From NCBI RefSeq assembly GCF_003382685.1, contig NZ_QLVG01000017.1:1-64000 (forward strand): a stretch of 64,000 nucleotides of DNA, given 5' to 3'. Both the position numbers and the translations under genes were made by a program. The DNA comes from Halorussus litoreus (GTDB lineage Archaea > Halobacteriota > Halobacteria > Halobacteriales > Haladaptataceae). The notes under the pieces are model-generated. The model had not been told where the DNA came from. It searched no databases and saw nothing but the letters and a program-made list of their open reading frames with translations. Below, one piece after another: positions 34,974-46,319 of this stretch (positions within the stretch are counted from its first letter, which is position 1; each line of letters begins with the position of its first letter).

Positions 34974-35041
34974 TGGTTGGTATGGGCGGCGGCGTGTTCT
35001 TGAATCTCTCGGTACCGGGTCGCGGTCAGGGTGAGGAGTGC

Positions 35042-35168
35042 GGATGCTGTAGCGGTCGCCGGTGTGGATGCTGTAGCGGTCGGCGGTGTGGATGCTGTAG
35101 CGGTCGGCGGTTCGGATGCTGTGGCGGTCGGCGGTGTGGATGCTGTAGCGGTCGGCGGTTCGGATGCG
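35042..35168. repeat. 24-bp tandem array, five full units
   Basis: Units start at 35042, 35066, 35090, 35114 and 35138, with a partial sixth at 35162. The core is GGATGCTGTAGCGGTCGGCG with small differences in the last bases. Both strands are open for a repeated 8-residue peptide, but no gene start or stop makes it credible. Confidence 0.85.
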
Positions 35169-35189
35169 GATTTCACATGCTCAAGGGTA

Positions 35190-35241
35190 GTAGTGGTCGC
35201 GGTGGCGGTTGCGGTCGCGGTGGCGGTTGCGGTCGCCGTTG
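35190..35241. repeat. 18-bp G-rich tandem array
   Basis: The unit GGTGGCGGTTGCGGTCGC repeats about two and a half times. It is related to the ACCGCAACCGC stretches of family A elements and to the run near 62.97-63.05 kb. Confidence 0.7.
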
Positions 35242-35329
35242 GGGCAGTCTCGACGTATTCGTCGAAGCCACGAGAGGCGATCTATCGCTCGCCCCCCGAG
35301 TACCGCATAGCACCGTCGGAGCTTGCCCC

Positions 35330-35383
35330 GACGAGCGTTCGGTCACGTTCGTTCCCGATGAGCGTTCGGTCACGTTCGTACCC
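35330..35383. repeat. 27-bp tandem duplication
   Basis: Two copies (35330-35356 and 35357-35383) share GAGCGTTCGGTCACGTTCGT and differ at two positions. They lie about 115 nt before the tmcA start. Confidence 0.75.
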
Positions 35384-35496
35384 GACGACCTCGCGCGAGT
35401 TGCTCGTCCACGCAGACGATTGGACGGAAACGGGGCGGATGTGAAGACCCGCACAGATGCACAACACCCAAACCTACCTCCCGCCAACCCACGGAC

Positions 35497-37969
<2,473 letters not shown>

Positions 37970-38039
37970 GTCACGGGGTGGTCAGTGAGCAGGTCTCGGA
38001 GCGGTACACCGATTAGGCGTGAGTGAGTAGGGAGAATCG

Positions 38040-38201
38040 ATGCCGGAGTGCTCCGAGGAGGACTGTTCGGCCCCCGCGACCGTGCGGTTGCACATCCCGT
38101 GGGACGAGAACCGCGAGGTCTGTGCGGCCCATGCGCGAGTGCTCGGCCGACAGGACGGCGTCGTCGCGGACCCAATCGGCGACGGCGAGGAGTGGCCCTG
38201 A
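38040..38201 (+). CDS. 53-residue putative zinc-binding protein
   Basis: A short gene follows tmcA by 70 nt. The product begins MPECSEEDCSAPATVRLHIP and contains C4 and C9, then VCAAH, a C-x4-C...C-x2-H arrangement able to bind one zinc. It ends GDGEEWP before TGA. The Cys pattern and native codon use argue for a real gene despite its length. Its function is unknown. It could be transcribed with tmcA. Confidence 0.65.
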   Translation: MPECSEEDCSAPATVRLHIPWDENREVCAAHARVLGRQDGVVADPIGDGEEWP

Positions 38202-38219
38202 AACGTATCTTGTCGAGAG

Positions 38220-38310
38220 TGAGACGTGGAAGCGGTTGCGGTGCTGTGTTGTGCCGTGCTGTTGCGAGCTTTGCGGTTGTGGTGCTGTTTCTCCTAGGCT
38301 CAAGCGATGG
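38220..38310 (-). repeat. Family A element, copy A4a (partial)
   Basis: On the minus strand it reads GCTTGAGCCTAGGAG, then repeated CAGCAC and ACCGCAACCGC stretches. The hairpin-bearing second half is not seen. Confidence 0.55.
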
Positions 38311-38352
38311 TCAACTTCGCAGTGTGGTTCTCTGCTGTTTCGAGAGCAGTCG

Positions 38353-38588
38353 AGCTAGCTTCTGCTTGAGCCTCGGCGTGACCGCGACCGCACAGCATCG
38401 CAACCGCACCGCGACAGCACGGGCCGCAGACCCCCCCAGCCTCCTGCGTTGTCTGCGAACGCAGTTCGCAGAGCAGCGAGACGCCGCAGGGATCTCGCAA
38501 GCCTCGGTCTCCGTTCCACTCCGACCTGCGCTACTCGTCCCTCGCGCGTTAGGGCGCGGCACGAGGCCGCGCCAGCACGCGCCGATGG
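38353..38588 (+). repeat. Family A element, copy A4b
   Basis: The head is AGCTAGCTTCTGCTTGAGCC. It is followed by the ACCGCGACCGC stretch, CCCCCCAGCCTCCTGCG, CGTCCCTCGCGCGTT and a hairpin GGCGCGGC/GCCGCGCC (38553-38560 with 38566-38573), then CAGCACGCGCCG. An extra inverted repeat, CTGCGAACGCAGTTCGCAG, lies inside. Confidence 0.75.
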
Positions 38589-38652
38589 AGAACGGACGAG
38601 TAAGCGCGTGAGTAGAACGCCAGGGCGCACTTCGAACCACCGTCTCCTGTTG

Positions 38653-40218
38653 CTAAAACGCCACCTCGTCGTTGAGCGTCGCGAGCCCGCAGTCGATGCA
38701 GAAGACGACCTCGCCGCCGTCCTTGGCAGTTCGACCGTCAGGATCGGCGTGCGACGCGCGAATGTGCCGGTCCGCGTCGTCGAGCGACGTTCCGCAGTCC
38801 GCGCAGGTCGTTGGCTCGCCCTCCGCGTCCGCCTCGATTCGGATCGAGTCGGTCTCCTCCACGTCGTACCCGTGGGCGTGGAACGAGCCGAGGCAGTTGT
38901 ACAGCCCGCGCTCGTAGATGTCGGGCTCCTTGCTGATGCCGACGTGCGAGCCGATCTTCGCGTCGGCCCAGTACGCCTCGTGGGGGCCCTCGAACAGCCG
39001 ACGGAGCAGGCGCGGGTCGACCTCCAGTCTGACCCAATCGTCGTAGTGGTCGGTGTCGGCGTCCGCGACGAAGCGGTAGCCGCTCCCGTCCATCGACAGT
39101 TCGAGGGTGACCCTGCCGACGAGGTCGAGCAGGACGGTGGTGTCGGTGCTGTAGCCGATCTGGTCGCGCTTGCCCTCCAGATTCTCGTAGGCGTACGGGA
39201 CGTACGACTGGAGTTCGCCGAGGGTGGGCATCGGGTCGGCCTCGTAGGTGAACTCGCGCTCGGCCAGCACGTTCTCGACGTACTCGCGCTTCTCGTCCTG
39301 ATCGACCGGCTGGAACGGTGCCGACCGCTCGCCGGTCGCGACGTCGACGTGCTCCCCGGAGTTGAGGAACACGCACTCGCTGTCGTCGGGCGCGTACTTT
39401 TCGAAGAACTCCTTCGCGCGCTCGCGCGGCGGGTTCGCGGTGTACTGGTTGAGGTGCGCCAGATCGCCGGCTAGGACGTACTCGCCAGCGAACGGCATGT
39501 AGTAGTCGGGCTCGAACAGGTCGAGGAAGTTGAGCGCGAGTTCGTGTTTCTCCTGGATCACCCGGTCGCGCTCGGCCAGTTTCTCCTCGTGGTCGTAGTT
39601 GGTCACCGCCTGCGGGTAGAACTGGGCCGCGCTGTACTGGTGGCAGAGCAAGTCGACGTCGCCGTACTCGTCGGCGATCTTCCGACAGCTCGACTCGGCG
39701 ATGGGGTACGGACAGTCGTTGGTGTTGACCACGGTGTGGGTGCCGTCGTCGATGACCGCCATGGAGTCGACCTGCGTGGAGCCGGTCTCGTCGGCCTGCT
39801 CGTCGTACCACGAGCAGCCGAAGAAGTTGCCACAGAGTTCCGGGTCGCAGCCGTCGGCCGCGAGGACATTGATGTGCGTGTCGCCGCCGAGGTGGGTGCG
39901 CTCGCCGTGGGGGAGTTCGACCGCTTCGAATCCCAGGTCTTCGACCGCCTCCGTCAGGTAGTCCCACCGGTAGTCGTGGACGAGCACCGGGATGTCGTCG
40001 TCCAGCCGCTTCAACGTGGCCGGGTCGAAGTGGTCGGGGTGGATGTGCGAGACGTAGATGTAATCGACGTGATCGAAATCCTCCGGCTCGAAGTCGGGCT
40101 CGGGGTAGTGACACCACGAGCCGTAGTACGCCCCGTCGACCAGCCACGGGTCGCAGAGCACGCTCGTCTCCTCGGTCTCGACGAGGACCGCCGCAGATTC
40201 GAGATACGTGACCTCCAT
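38653..40218 (-). CDS. MBL-fold metallo-hydrolase, CMAH/UlaG-like, with C-terminal Zn finger
   Basis: The 521-residue protein has a metallo-beta-lactamase domain with H58-x-H60-x-D62-H63 (VSHIHPDHFD), NTNDCPYP and a long central region. MPFAGEYVLAGDLAHLNQYT within it recalls the MBL half of CMP-sialate hydroxylase-like proteins. About 100 C-terminal residues end with a zinc finger: CADCG, then H-x3-H, then CIDCG. There is no signal peptide. The substrate is unknown; a sugar-nucleotide or phosphoester is possible. Its upstream region has a TATA-like box near 40245 and a perfect 20-bp palindrome. Confidence 0.85.
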   Translation of the reverse strand: MEVTYLESAAVLVETEETSVLCDPWLVDGAYYGSWCHYPEPDFEPEDFDHVDYIYVSHIHPDHFDPATLKRLDDDIPVLVHDYRWDYLTEAVEDLGFEAVELPHGERTHLGGDTHINVLAADGCDPELCGNFFGCSWYDEQADETGSTQVDSMAVIDDGTHTVVNTNDCPYPIAESSCRKIADEYGDVDLLCHQYSAAQFYPQAVTNYDHEEKLAERDRVIQEKHELALNFLDLFEPDYYMPFAGEYVLAGDLAHLNQYTANPPRERAKEFFEKYAPDDSECVFLNSGEHVDVATGERSAPFQPVDQDEKREYVENVLAEREFTYEADPMPTLGELQSYVPYAYENLEGKRDQIGYSTDTTVLLDLVGRVTLELSMDGSGYRFVADADTDHYDDWVRLEVDPRLLRRLFEGPHEAYWADAKIGSHVGISKEPDIYERGLYNCLGSFHAHGYDVEETDSIRIEADAEGEPTTCADCGTSLDDADRHIRASHADPDGRTAKDGGEVVFCIDCGLATLNDEVAF

Positions 40219-40298
40219 GTGGACTCGGGTCCACGCATTCGACCTTTACTATACGCGACCTACGCGGCGTTCGATGGCGTTTACGCGCCGTTAGATGG

Positions 40299-40318
40299 CC
40301 CTGTAGTCGACTACAGGG
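40299..40318. promoter_or_regulatory. Perfect 20-bp palindrome upstream of the MBL gene
   Basis: The half-site CCCTGTAGTC is followed at once by its exact inverse. A further TCCTGTAGTTGG lies just right of it. It is about 55 bp beyond the TATA-like box of the MBL gene, a position suited to a dimeric regulator. Confidence 0.45.
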
Positions 40319-40493
40319 CGTTCCTGTAGTTGGATAAGCACGACCACGTCTCCCAAGTTGGGTGCGCGCGTGCCGGCGGGATAGTGAGTGCGCAAGCGAG
40401 GTGAATGCGAAAGCAGGAGAGCGCGTGCGCCAGCGGGGGATTCGGCCTCGATGTGCCGACCGACCGAGCGGTCGCTGGGGCTCCTCGGCGGGA

Positions 40494-40895
40494 TTACTCG
40501 TCCGGGCGTTCCTTGTAGTGGGTGTGTTCGAGATACTCCTCTAGCGTGGGTTGGTGCCAGTAGCGGACGACGTCGCTCCGGGCGTCGTACTCCACGACAT
40601 CGGCGTCGGCCAGACGCGGAAGGTGGACGTTCCGGAGTTCTTCGGCGACCGTCGTGCGGAGGGAGTCGGTGACCGTCGCGTCGTTCGCACGGGCTTCCCA
40701 CATCGCCACCTCGTCCGCCAGCGTCTCCACGTCGGCGAGCCCGTCGTCGGTGCCGACGAGGACGTACAGCGCGTAGCGGCGGCGGCGCTCTGAGAGGAGG
40801 TCGAACAGCGAGTCGAACGAGGGCGTCCTGACTGCGCGACCGTTCCGGAGGGCGTGGTCGCCCTCGCCGTTCGACCGTACTGAATCGTTGTCCAT
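40494..40895 (-). CDS. Single-domain DUF7344 protein, probable regulator
   Basis: The 133-residue product begins MDNDSVRSNGEGDHALRN and carries one DUF7344 module from about residue 27. FDSLFDLLSERRRRYALYVL leads to EELRNVHLPRLADADVVEYD, matching each half of the protein at 9981-10715. The ATG at 40895 follows a clear GGAGGT ribosome-binding site 8-9 nt away. It lies downstream of the Bat-like gene on the same strand, 148 nt away, and may work in the same regulatory circuit. Confidence 0.8.
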   Translation of the reverse strand: MDNDSVRSNGEGDHALRNGRAVRTPSFDSLFDLLSERRRRYALYVLVGTDDGLADVETLADEVAMWEARANDATVTDSLRTTVAEELRNVHLPRLADADVVEYDARSDVVRYWHQPTLEEYLEHTHYKERPDE

Positions 40896-41043
40896 CGCGG
40901 GTGACCTCCACCCATAGGTTCCACCACAGGGGACAACAAACCCATGCCTCAATAGTTAGGCCCTCCGCGAGAGCGTGTCAAACGGCGAATATCACGCGTT
41001 TGAGGGGTCGGGCGCGTCGAATCTGCTCACGCTCGCCGCCGAC

Positions 41044-43125
41044 TCACTGGTCGAGATACGTTCGGACGAGCTTGCGCTGGGCCGCCCGGAGATGCTGGTG
41101 GAGGGTGGGTGAGGACACCCCCAGCGAGTCGGCGACCTCCTCGCCGGTGCTCGTGCGGGGATACTCGTAGTAGCCCCCGAAGTAGGCGGTCTGTAACGCG
41201 GTCCGCTGTTTGTCGGTCAGGTCGGCGTCGAGGGTACGACGGAACTCCGTGGCGGTGTGGACCGGCCGGTCGACCTCCTGCTTGCCGACGAGTTCCGAGT
41301 CGGGGAACGCCGTCCGGAAGGTGTCGACGATCGACCGGACGTTCGCGTCGGCCGACGCCTCAGCGACGTAGCGCACCACGCCGTCCGTCGCCTCGGCGGA
41401 CTTGACGACCGCGCCGGCCTTGAGGAGTTTGTTGACGGCCGAACTGGCGAGTTCGATCTCGAGCAGGCTCACGTCGTCCTCGGTCACGATCCGGTGGTTT
41501 GCGCCTTCGATAGCTTCCTCGGCTTCGACCGCGTTCCCTTTCGCGGCTTCGCTATGGCCTCCGTCGCCGAGTCTGTCTGCCACCGTCTCGGCAGACGCCC
41601 CTTCGACCGTGACGTACTCGAGCAGCCGGTCGTCGGAGACGGGAACTACGCCTTCCAGTTGGAACCGCGCGTCGAGTTCGGCCGAGAGCCGGGCGAATCG
41701 CGAGCGACCGCTGGCGACCCGGAACTCTAGTTCGACCGCGGTGTCCGACAGGAGCAGATTCCGATTCTTGACCGCGTCGATGGCGAACGAGACGAGTCCG
41801 CCGAGCGTCTCCAGGGCGGTCAGCTCCCGCTCGCTGAACGTTCCGGGATGCTCTCCGCTGATGCCGAGGACCCCGTAGTTCGTCGTACCGTAGGATAGCG
41901 GGACGAGCACCGCCGAACACATCCCGATGTCGAGCATGATGTCGCGCTCGCGGTCCGAGAGGATCTCGTCGTCGTCGGCCACGTCACGGACGACCACCGA
42001 CTCGTCCTCGGCGACGACCCGCGCGAACGAGTTCTCGGTGCCGCACCGTGTGCTCGTGGCCTGGACGAGCCGCTCGACCGCCGCCCGGTCGACGCCCTCG
42101 ACCACGCTGGGGTTCGTGCGCTCGTCGCTGACCCACGACCCGCCGATCCACGCGAACTGGTAGAACTCCGAGTTCGCCAGCCCTTCGCAGACGGTGCGTT
42201 CGATCTCCTCGCGGCTGGCCGACCCCACCAGCGACCCGACGATGGTGTAGATGAGCCCGTTGATGCGGGTCAGCCGGGTGAGTTCGTCGCGGCTCTCGGC
42301 GAGTTCGCGCCGGTCGCGCCTGCGCTCGGTGACGTCGCGGGCGACCCAGACCACCGCCTCGCGGCCGCCGATGCTGTCGCCCAGCGGCGCGGTCCGGCCC
42401 TCGTACCACCGCCCACCGTCGGTGGTCTCGACCCGGTACTCTATCGTCTCGACCGCGCCGGTCTCCAGGGTCGTCCGGACGTGGTCGAGGAACCGGTCGG
42501 CCTTCTCGTCGGGGAACGCGTCGTGGAACCGCTTGCCGACGAGTCGCTCCTGCTCGACCGTTTCGAGGTCCCCGGCATCCGGGCCGGACAGCACCTCCAG
42601 ATACCGGCCGGTCGCGTCTACCAGGAACGCCACGTCCGGGAAGGCGGTGGTCAGCTCCCGTAGTCGCTCGCCGGTGACGCCCGACTCGGCCTCGACGCTG
42701 GTCGCCGCGACCGCGCGGTCGACCCGCTCGCGGAGCCGCTCTCCCCCGAATTCCTTCGGCAGGTAGTCGGTGACCCCCTTGCCGACGGCCTCGCTTGCGA
42801 CGGCCTCGTTCCCCGAGCCGGTATAGAGCACGAACGGGAGGTTCGGGTGGTCGTCGCGGACGGCTTCGAGCAGCGCGATTCCGTCGGACTCGGGCAGGTC
42901 GTACTCGCTGACGACGCAGTCGATGGGTCCCGGAGTCGCGAGGCGTTCGCGCGCTGCCGCGGCCGTGGGAACCATCGAGACCGACACGCCGTCGGCCGCC
43001 GACAGCGCCGGTGGCGGGTCGGCCCCGTCGACGTAGAGGACACGGAGGGCGGTCGGCTCCACAGCCGAGCCGTCCGTTTCCGAGGCTCCCGACCCGATCT
43101 TCTGTTCCGAAGTCACGCTCTGCAA
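41044..43125 (-). CDS. Bat-like multidomain sensor/transcription regulator (receiver-PAS-GAF-HTH_10)
   Basis: The 693-residue protein has a receiver domain (about 26-140), a PAS domain (about 155-280, with WVARDVTERR), a GAF domain (about 290-460), a bacterio-opsin-activator domain (about 470-630) and a C-terminal HTH_10 (LTDKQRTALQTAYFGGYYEY and the helix after it). It should bind DNA in response to a cytoplasmic signal. The receiver position that normally holds the phosphorylated Asp reads VVSEYDLPE, so Glu74 replaces it. The conserved Thr102 and Lys124 remain. It is divergent from gltX. Confidence 0.9.
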   Translation of the reverse strand: MQSVTSEQKIGSGASETDGSAVEPTALRVLYVDGADPPPALSAADGVSVSMVPTAAAARERLATPGPIDCVVSEYDLPESDGIALLEAVRDDHPNLPFVLYTGSGNEAVASEAVGKGVTDYLPKEFGGERLRERVDRAVAATSVEAESGVTGERLRELTTAFPDVAFLVDATGRYLEVLSGPDAGDLETVEQERLVGKRFHDAFPDEKADRFLDHVRTTLETGAVETIEYRVETTDGGRWYEGRTAPLGDSIGGREAVVWVARDVTERRRDRRELAESRDELTRLTRINGLIYTIVGSLVGSASREEIERTVCEGLANSEFYQFAWIGGSWVSDERTNPSVVEGVDRAAVERLVQATSTRCGTENSFARVVAEDESVVVRDVADDDEILSDRERDIMLDIGMCSAVLVPLSYGTTNYGVLGISGEHPGTFSERELTALETLGGLVSFAIDAVKNRNLLLSDTAVELEFRVASGRSRFARLSAELDARFQLEGVVPVSDDRLLEYVTVEGASAETVADRLGDGGHSEAAKGNAVEAEEAIEGANHRIVTEDDVSLLEIELASSAVNKLLKAGAVVKSAEATDGVVRYVAEASADANVRSIVDTFRTAFPDSELVGKQEVDRPVHTATEFRRTLDADLTDKQRTALQTAYFGGYYEYPRTSTGEEVADSLGVSSPTLHQHLRAAQRKLVRTYLDQ

Positions 43126-43261
43126 CGATGTACGTGCCCACGCACGTAAGCGTCCCGGTCACTTGGACGAGACGTTCCCCCGTCAGTCGGCGGAGCTGTT
43201 CAGCCCGACCGCCGCTTCGAATCCGGACCAGTTTTCCCCGGGACGCTCCAATCGGTCACTA

Positions 43262-44986
43262 ATGAACGACGAACTCCGTGAACGGGTCGAGACGGAGGCC
43301 GAGAAGCACGCCCTCGTCAACGCGGTCAAGCACGGCAGCGACGCCGACGTGGGCGCGATCATGGGGCCACTGATGGGTGAGAACCCCGACTTTCGCGAGC
43401 ACGGCGACGAGATCCCGGGCGTGGTCGGCGGCGTGGTCTCGCGGGTGAACGGGCTCGACGAGAGCGAGCGCCGCGACCGCCTCGCCGAACTCGCGCCCGA
43501 CCGCCTCGAAGAGTTGGAGAGCGAGGACGAGGAAGACGACACCGTCCTGCCAGACCTCCCGAACGCCGAGGATACCGACGATGTTCGGATGCGCCTCGCC
43601 CCGAACCCCAACGGCCCGTGGCACATCGGCCACGCCCGGATGCCCGCGGTCATCGGCACCTACGCCGAGGAGTACGACGGCGAGTTCATCGTCCGGTTCG
43701 ACGACACAGACCCCGAGACGAAGCGACCGCTGCTGTGGGCCTACGACGAGATCCTCGACGAGGTCGAGTACCTCGGGTTCGAGCCTGCGGAGGTGTACAA
43801 GGCCAGCGACCGACTCGAAACCTACTACGACCACGCGCGCGACCTCATCGAGAAGGGCGGGGCGTACACCTGCTCGTGTTCGGGCGAGACGTTCTCGGAG
43901 CTGAAGAACGACGCCGAGCCGTGCCCGCACCGAGACAAGGACCCCGAGACGACGCTCTCGGAGTTCGAAGCGATGGTCGACGGCGAGTACGAGTCCGGTG
44001 AGAAGGTCCTGCGCGTGAAGACCGACATCGAGCACAAGAACCCCGCGCTCCGGGACTGGGTCGCGTTCCGCATCATCGACACGCCCCATCCGCGTGAGGC
44101 GGCCGATCAGTACCGGTGCTGGCCCATGCTCGACTTCCAGTCGGGCGTCGACGACCACCTCACCGGCGTCACCCACATCATCCGGGGCATCGACCTCCAG
44201 GACTCGGCCAAGCGCCAGCAGTTCGTCTACGACTACTTCGACTGGGAGTACCCCGAAGTGGTCCACTGGGGCCACGTACAGGTCGACGAGTACGACGTGA
44301 AGATGTCGACCTCGACCATCCGGGAACTCATCGAAGCGGGCGAACTCGACGGCTGGGACGACCCGCGCGCGCCGACGATTCCGAGCGTCCGCCGGCGAGG
44401 AATCCGCGGCGAAGCGCTCGTCGACGCGATGGTCCAGCTCGGCACCTCCACGAGCAACGTCGACCTCGCGATGAGTTCGGTGTACGCCAACAACCGCGAA
44501 CTGATCGACGACGGGGCCGACCGCTACTTCTTCGTGCGCGAGCCCCACGAGGACTTCACCGTGACGGGTAACGCGCCGGACGCCGCCCATCCGCCGGTCC
44601 ACCCCGACCACGAGGAGCGCGGGACGCGGGACATCGACCCCGGCAGCCGCGTCCGCATCGAGGAGGCCGACGTGCCCGAGGACGGCGAGCGCATCTGGCT
44701 CAAGGGCTTCGGCTGCTTCCGCAGAGACGGCACCAAACTCGACTACGCGGGCGACGACATCACCGCGGTCCGCGAGGAGGGCGTGGACGTGATCCACTGG
44801 GTGCCCGCCGACTCGGCCACGCTGACCCAGATGCGGAAGAAGGAGGGTGACGTGGTGGGTTACGCCGAACCGGGCTTCCGCGAGGCCGAGCCGGACGAGA
44901 TGGTGCAGTTCGAGCGCGTCGGCTTCGCGCGGGTCGACCGTCAGGAGGCCGACGACGAGACGGTGGTGTACTTCGCGCACAAGTAG
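43262..44986 (+). CDS. gltX: Glutamyl-tRNA synthetase (archaeal type)
   Basis: The 574-residue enzyme charges tRNA(Glu), and in haloarchaea also tRNA(Gln) for later amidation. After an archaeal helical N-terminal extension (about 1-100) come PNGPWHIGHARM with the HIGH motif, then VKMSTSTIREL as the KMSKS-type loop, and an all-beta anticodon domain ending VVYFAHK. The archaeal/eukaryal layout rules out a bacterial origin. The ATG at 43262 starts MNDELRERVETEAEKHALV. Family B copy B2 follows the stop. Confidence 0.97.
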   Translation: MNDELRERVETEAEKHALVNAVKHGSDADVGAIMGPLMGENPDFREHGDEIPGVVGGVVSRVNGLDESERRDRLAELAPDRLEELESEDEEDDTVLPDLPNAEDTDDVRMRLAPNPNGPWHIGHARMPAVIGTYAEEYDGEFIVRFDDTDPETKRPLLWAYDEILDEVEYLGFEPAEVYKASDRLETYYDHARDLIEKGGAYTCSCSGETFSELKNDAEPCPHRDKDPETTLSEFEAMVDGEYESGEKVLRVKTDIEHKNPALRDWVAFRIIDTPHPREAADQYRCWPMLDFQSGVDDHLTGVTHIIRGIDLQDSAKRQQFVYDYFDWEYPEVVHWGHVQVDEYDVKMSTSTIRELIEAGELDGWDDPRAPTIPSVRRRGIRGEALVDAMVQLGTSTSNVDLAMSSVYANNRELIDDGADRYFFVREPHEDFTVTGNAPDAAHPPVHPDHEERGTRDIDPGSRVRIEEADVPEDGERIWLKGFGCFRRDGTKLDYAGDDITAVREEGVDVIHWVPADSATLTQMRKKEGDVVGYAEPGFREAEPDEMVQFERVGFARVDRQEADDETVVYFAHK

Positions 44987-45422
44987 TCCGCGTTTCTCGT
45001 TGGCCGGTGCTTCCTCCGCGTTTCGGTGTTCCCTCGCTGGTGGTGCAGATCGCGCTCGGTGGACCATCCACCACAACGCGCTCGGTGCCACTTTCACCGA
45101 GATTTCACTTGGTGACACCAGCCACCGGGTGGGACTGAAAGGGGCCGCCCGCTCGCGTTCACTGTAGTCGTCTCAGCGGCCCCTATCCGAGGGGAACGCA
45201 GTGAGCCGAGGATATGTCGCTGAGCGACCGCGAGCGGGCGGGGGCTTTCGGAAACGAACACGCCTCGGAACCTCGGCCCTCGTACCCACGAACCCAGAAC
45301 TCGACCTCCCACGGTGCTCACTGGGCTGAATCCGAAAATCGGAGTCCTCCCCTCAATTACTCCCCGAAGCCGAGAAACGACGAACCGACAAGGGTTTCTC
45401 CGGGACGACCGACCACGTGAAC
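44987..45422. other. Intergenic gap gltX-IMPase with repeat units and a family B element
   Basis: No gene is supported. Two to three 27-bp-type units (about 45053-45130, one of them 26 nt long) precede family B copy B2. The remainder up to the IMPase start shows nothing I can assign. Confidence 0.6.
45131..45249 (+). repeat. Family B structured element, copy B2
   Basis: Ends are GGGACTGAAAGGGG and GGGGGCTTTC. The outer stem equals B1 (CCGCCCGCTCGCG with its inverse). The second stem CTCAGCG/CGCTGAG differs from B1 yet pairs, and the inner pair is TATCC/GGATA. GTCGTCT, CCCCTATCCGAG and ATGTCG are shared with B4. Confidence 0.75.
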
Positions 45423-46226
45423 ATGACAGGCGAAGTCGAAGATCGGCTCGCGGTGGCCGAGCGCGCCGCGCGGGCGGGCGGTGAGGTCGCGGCTCGGAAC
45501 TTCCGGCAGGGGATCGAAGTCGAGACCAAGTCCGAGAAGACCGACGTCGTGACCGAGGCCGACCGGGCGGCCCAGCGGCGAGTCATCGAGGTCGTCCGCG
45601 AGGAGTACCTCGAAGACGCCATCGTCGGGGAGGAGGAGGACGAACTCAAGGAGGTTCCCGACCGCGGCGACGCGTGGGTGATCGACCCTATCGACGGGAC
45701 GAATAACTACGTCCGATCGATCCCCGTCTGGACGACCAGCGTGGCCGCGGTGCGGGACGGCGAACCCGTCGCGGCAGTCAACCACTGCCCCGCGCTCGGG
45801 GACACCTACGTCGCGGCACAGGACGGAGCCGACCACATTCACCGAAACGGCGAACCGGTGTCGGTCAGTGACCGCACCGACCCCGAGCGATTCGCGGTCA
45901 CGCCCACCATCTGGTGGGGGTTCGACCGGCGCGACGAGTACGGCGCGATCTGCACGGAGCTGGTCGAGCGATTCGCCGACATCCGGCGGTTCGGGTCCGC
46001 GCAGGTCACGCTCGGCATGGTCGCGGCGGGCTCGCTGGAGGGGACGATGACGAACGTCGACCCGAACCCGTGGGACACCGTGGCTGGCGTCCACATGGTC
46101 CGGCAGGCCGGCGGAACCGTGACCGACCGCCACGGCGACCGCTGGCGTCACGACAGCGAGAGCCTCGTGGCCTCGAACGGCGAGGCCCACGACGAACTGC
46201 TGGCGGCGCTGGAGAACGTCGACTGA
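45423..46226 (+). CDS. Inositol monophosphatase family protein
   Basis: The 267-residue Mg-dependent phosphatase shows VGEEEDE (first metal Glu), DPIDGTNNYVRSIP (about 83-96, the family signature) and NVDPNPWDTVAG (C-terminal metal Asp). Archaeal members often act on fructose 1,6-bisphosphate, myo-inositol 1-phosphate or NADP. The substrate cannot be told from motifs. The ATG at 45423 is preferred over a GTG two codons earlier. An Lrp/AsnC gene follows with its own promoter. Confidence 0.92.
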   Translation: MTGEVEDRLAVAERAARAGGEVAARNFRQGIEVETKSEKTDVVTEADRAAQRRVIEVVREEYLEDAIVGEEEDELKEVPDRGDAWVIDPIDGTNNYVRSIPVWTTSVAAVRDGEPVAAVNHCPALGDTYVAAQDGADHIHRNGEPVSVSDRTDPERFAVTPTIWWGFDRRDEYGAICTELVERFADIRRFGSAQVTLGMVAAGSLEGTMTNVDPNPWDTVAGVHMVRQAGGTVTDRHGDRWRHDSESLVASNGEAHDELLAALENVD

Positions 46227-46287
46227 AAAATGATACGTTGCCGAGAGGAGAACAGAATAACTCCGTTCCGTCGAGTGGAATTGTAAG

Positions 46288-46297
46288 GATATATAGT
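46288..46297 (+). promoter_or_regulatory. TATA box of the Lrp/AsnC gene
   Basis: GGATATATAG lies 23-32 nt before the ATG at 46320 in an AT-rich gap, matching a leaderless haloarchaeal promoter. Confidence 0.7.
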
Positions 46298-46319
46298 ATG
46301 AAAGAATCTGGTGTAAGGC

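Larger units (their letters stand above)
34974..35496. other. Divergent gap pyrB / tmcA filled with tandem repeats
   Basis: No gene is supported. From left to right the gap holds about 65 nt of pyrB upstream sequence, a 24-bp array (35042-35168), an 18-bp G-rich array (about 35190-35241) and a 27-bp duplication (35330-35383). Confidence 0.7.
38202..38652. other. Convergent gap holding a head-to-head family A pair
   Basis: No gene is supported. A minus-strand family A half (about 38220-38310) and a plus-strand full copy (38353-38588) face each other, before the 3' end of the MBL gene. Confidence 0.65.

Noticed and set aside
35042-35168. CRISPR array
   Set aside because: The 24-bp units are contiguous with no unique spacers, and no cas genes are near.
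34952-35176. Thr/Ala/Pro-rich small protein on the minus strand, and its Val/Ala/Gly mirror on the plus strand
   Set aside because: Both are simple products of the 24-bp tandem DNA repeat; no ribosome site or promoter supports either.
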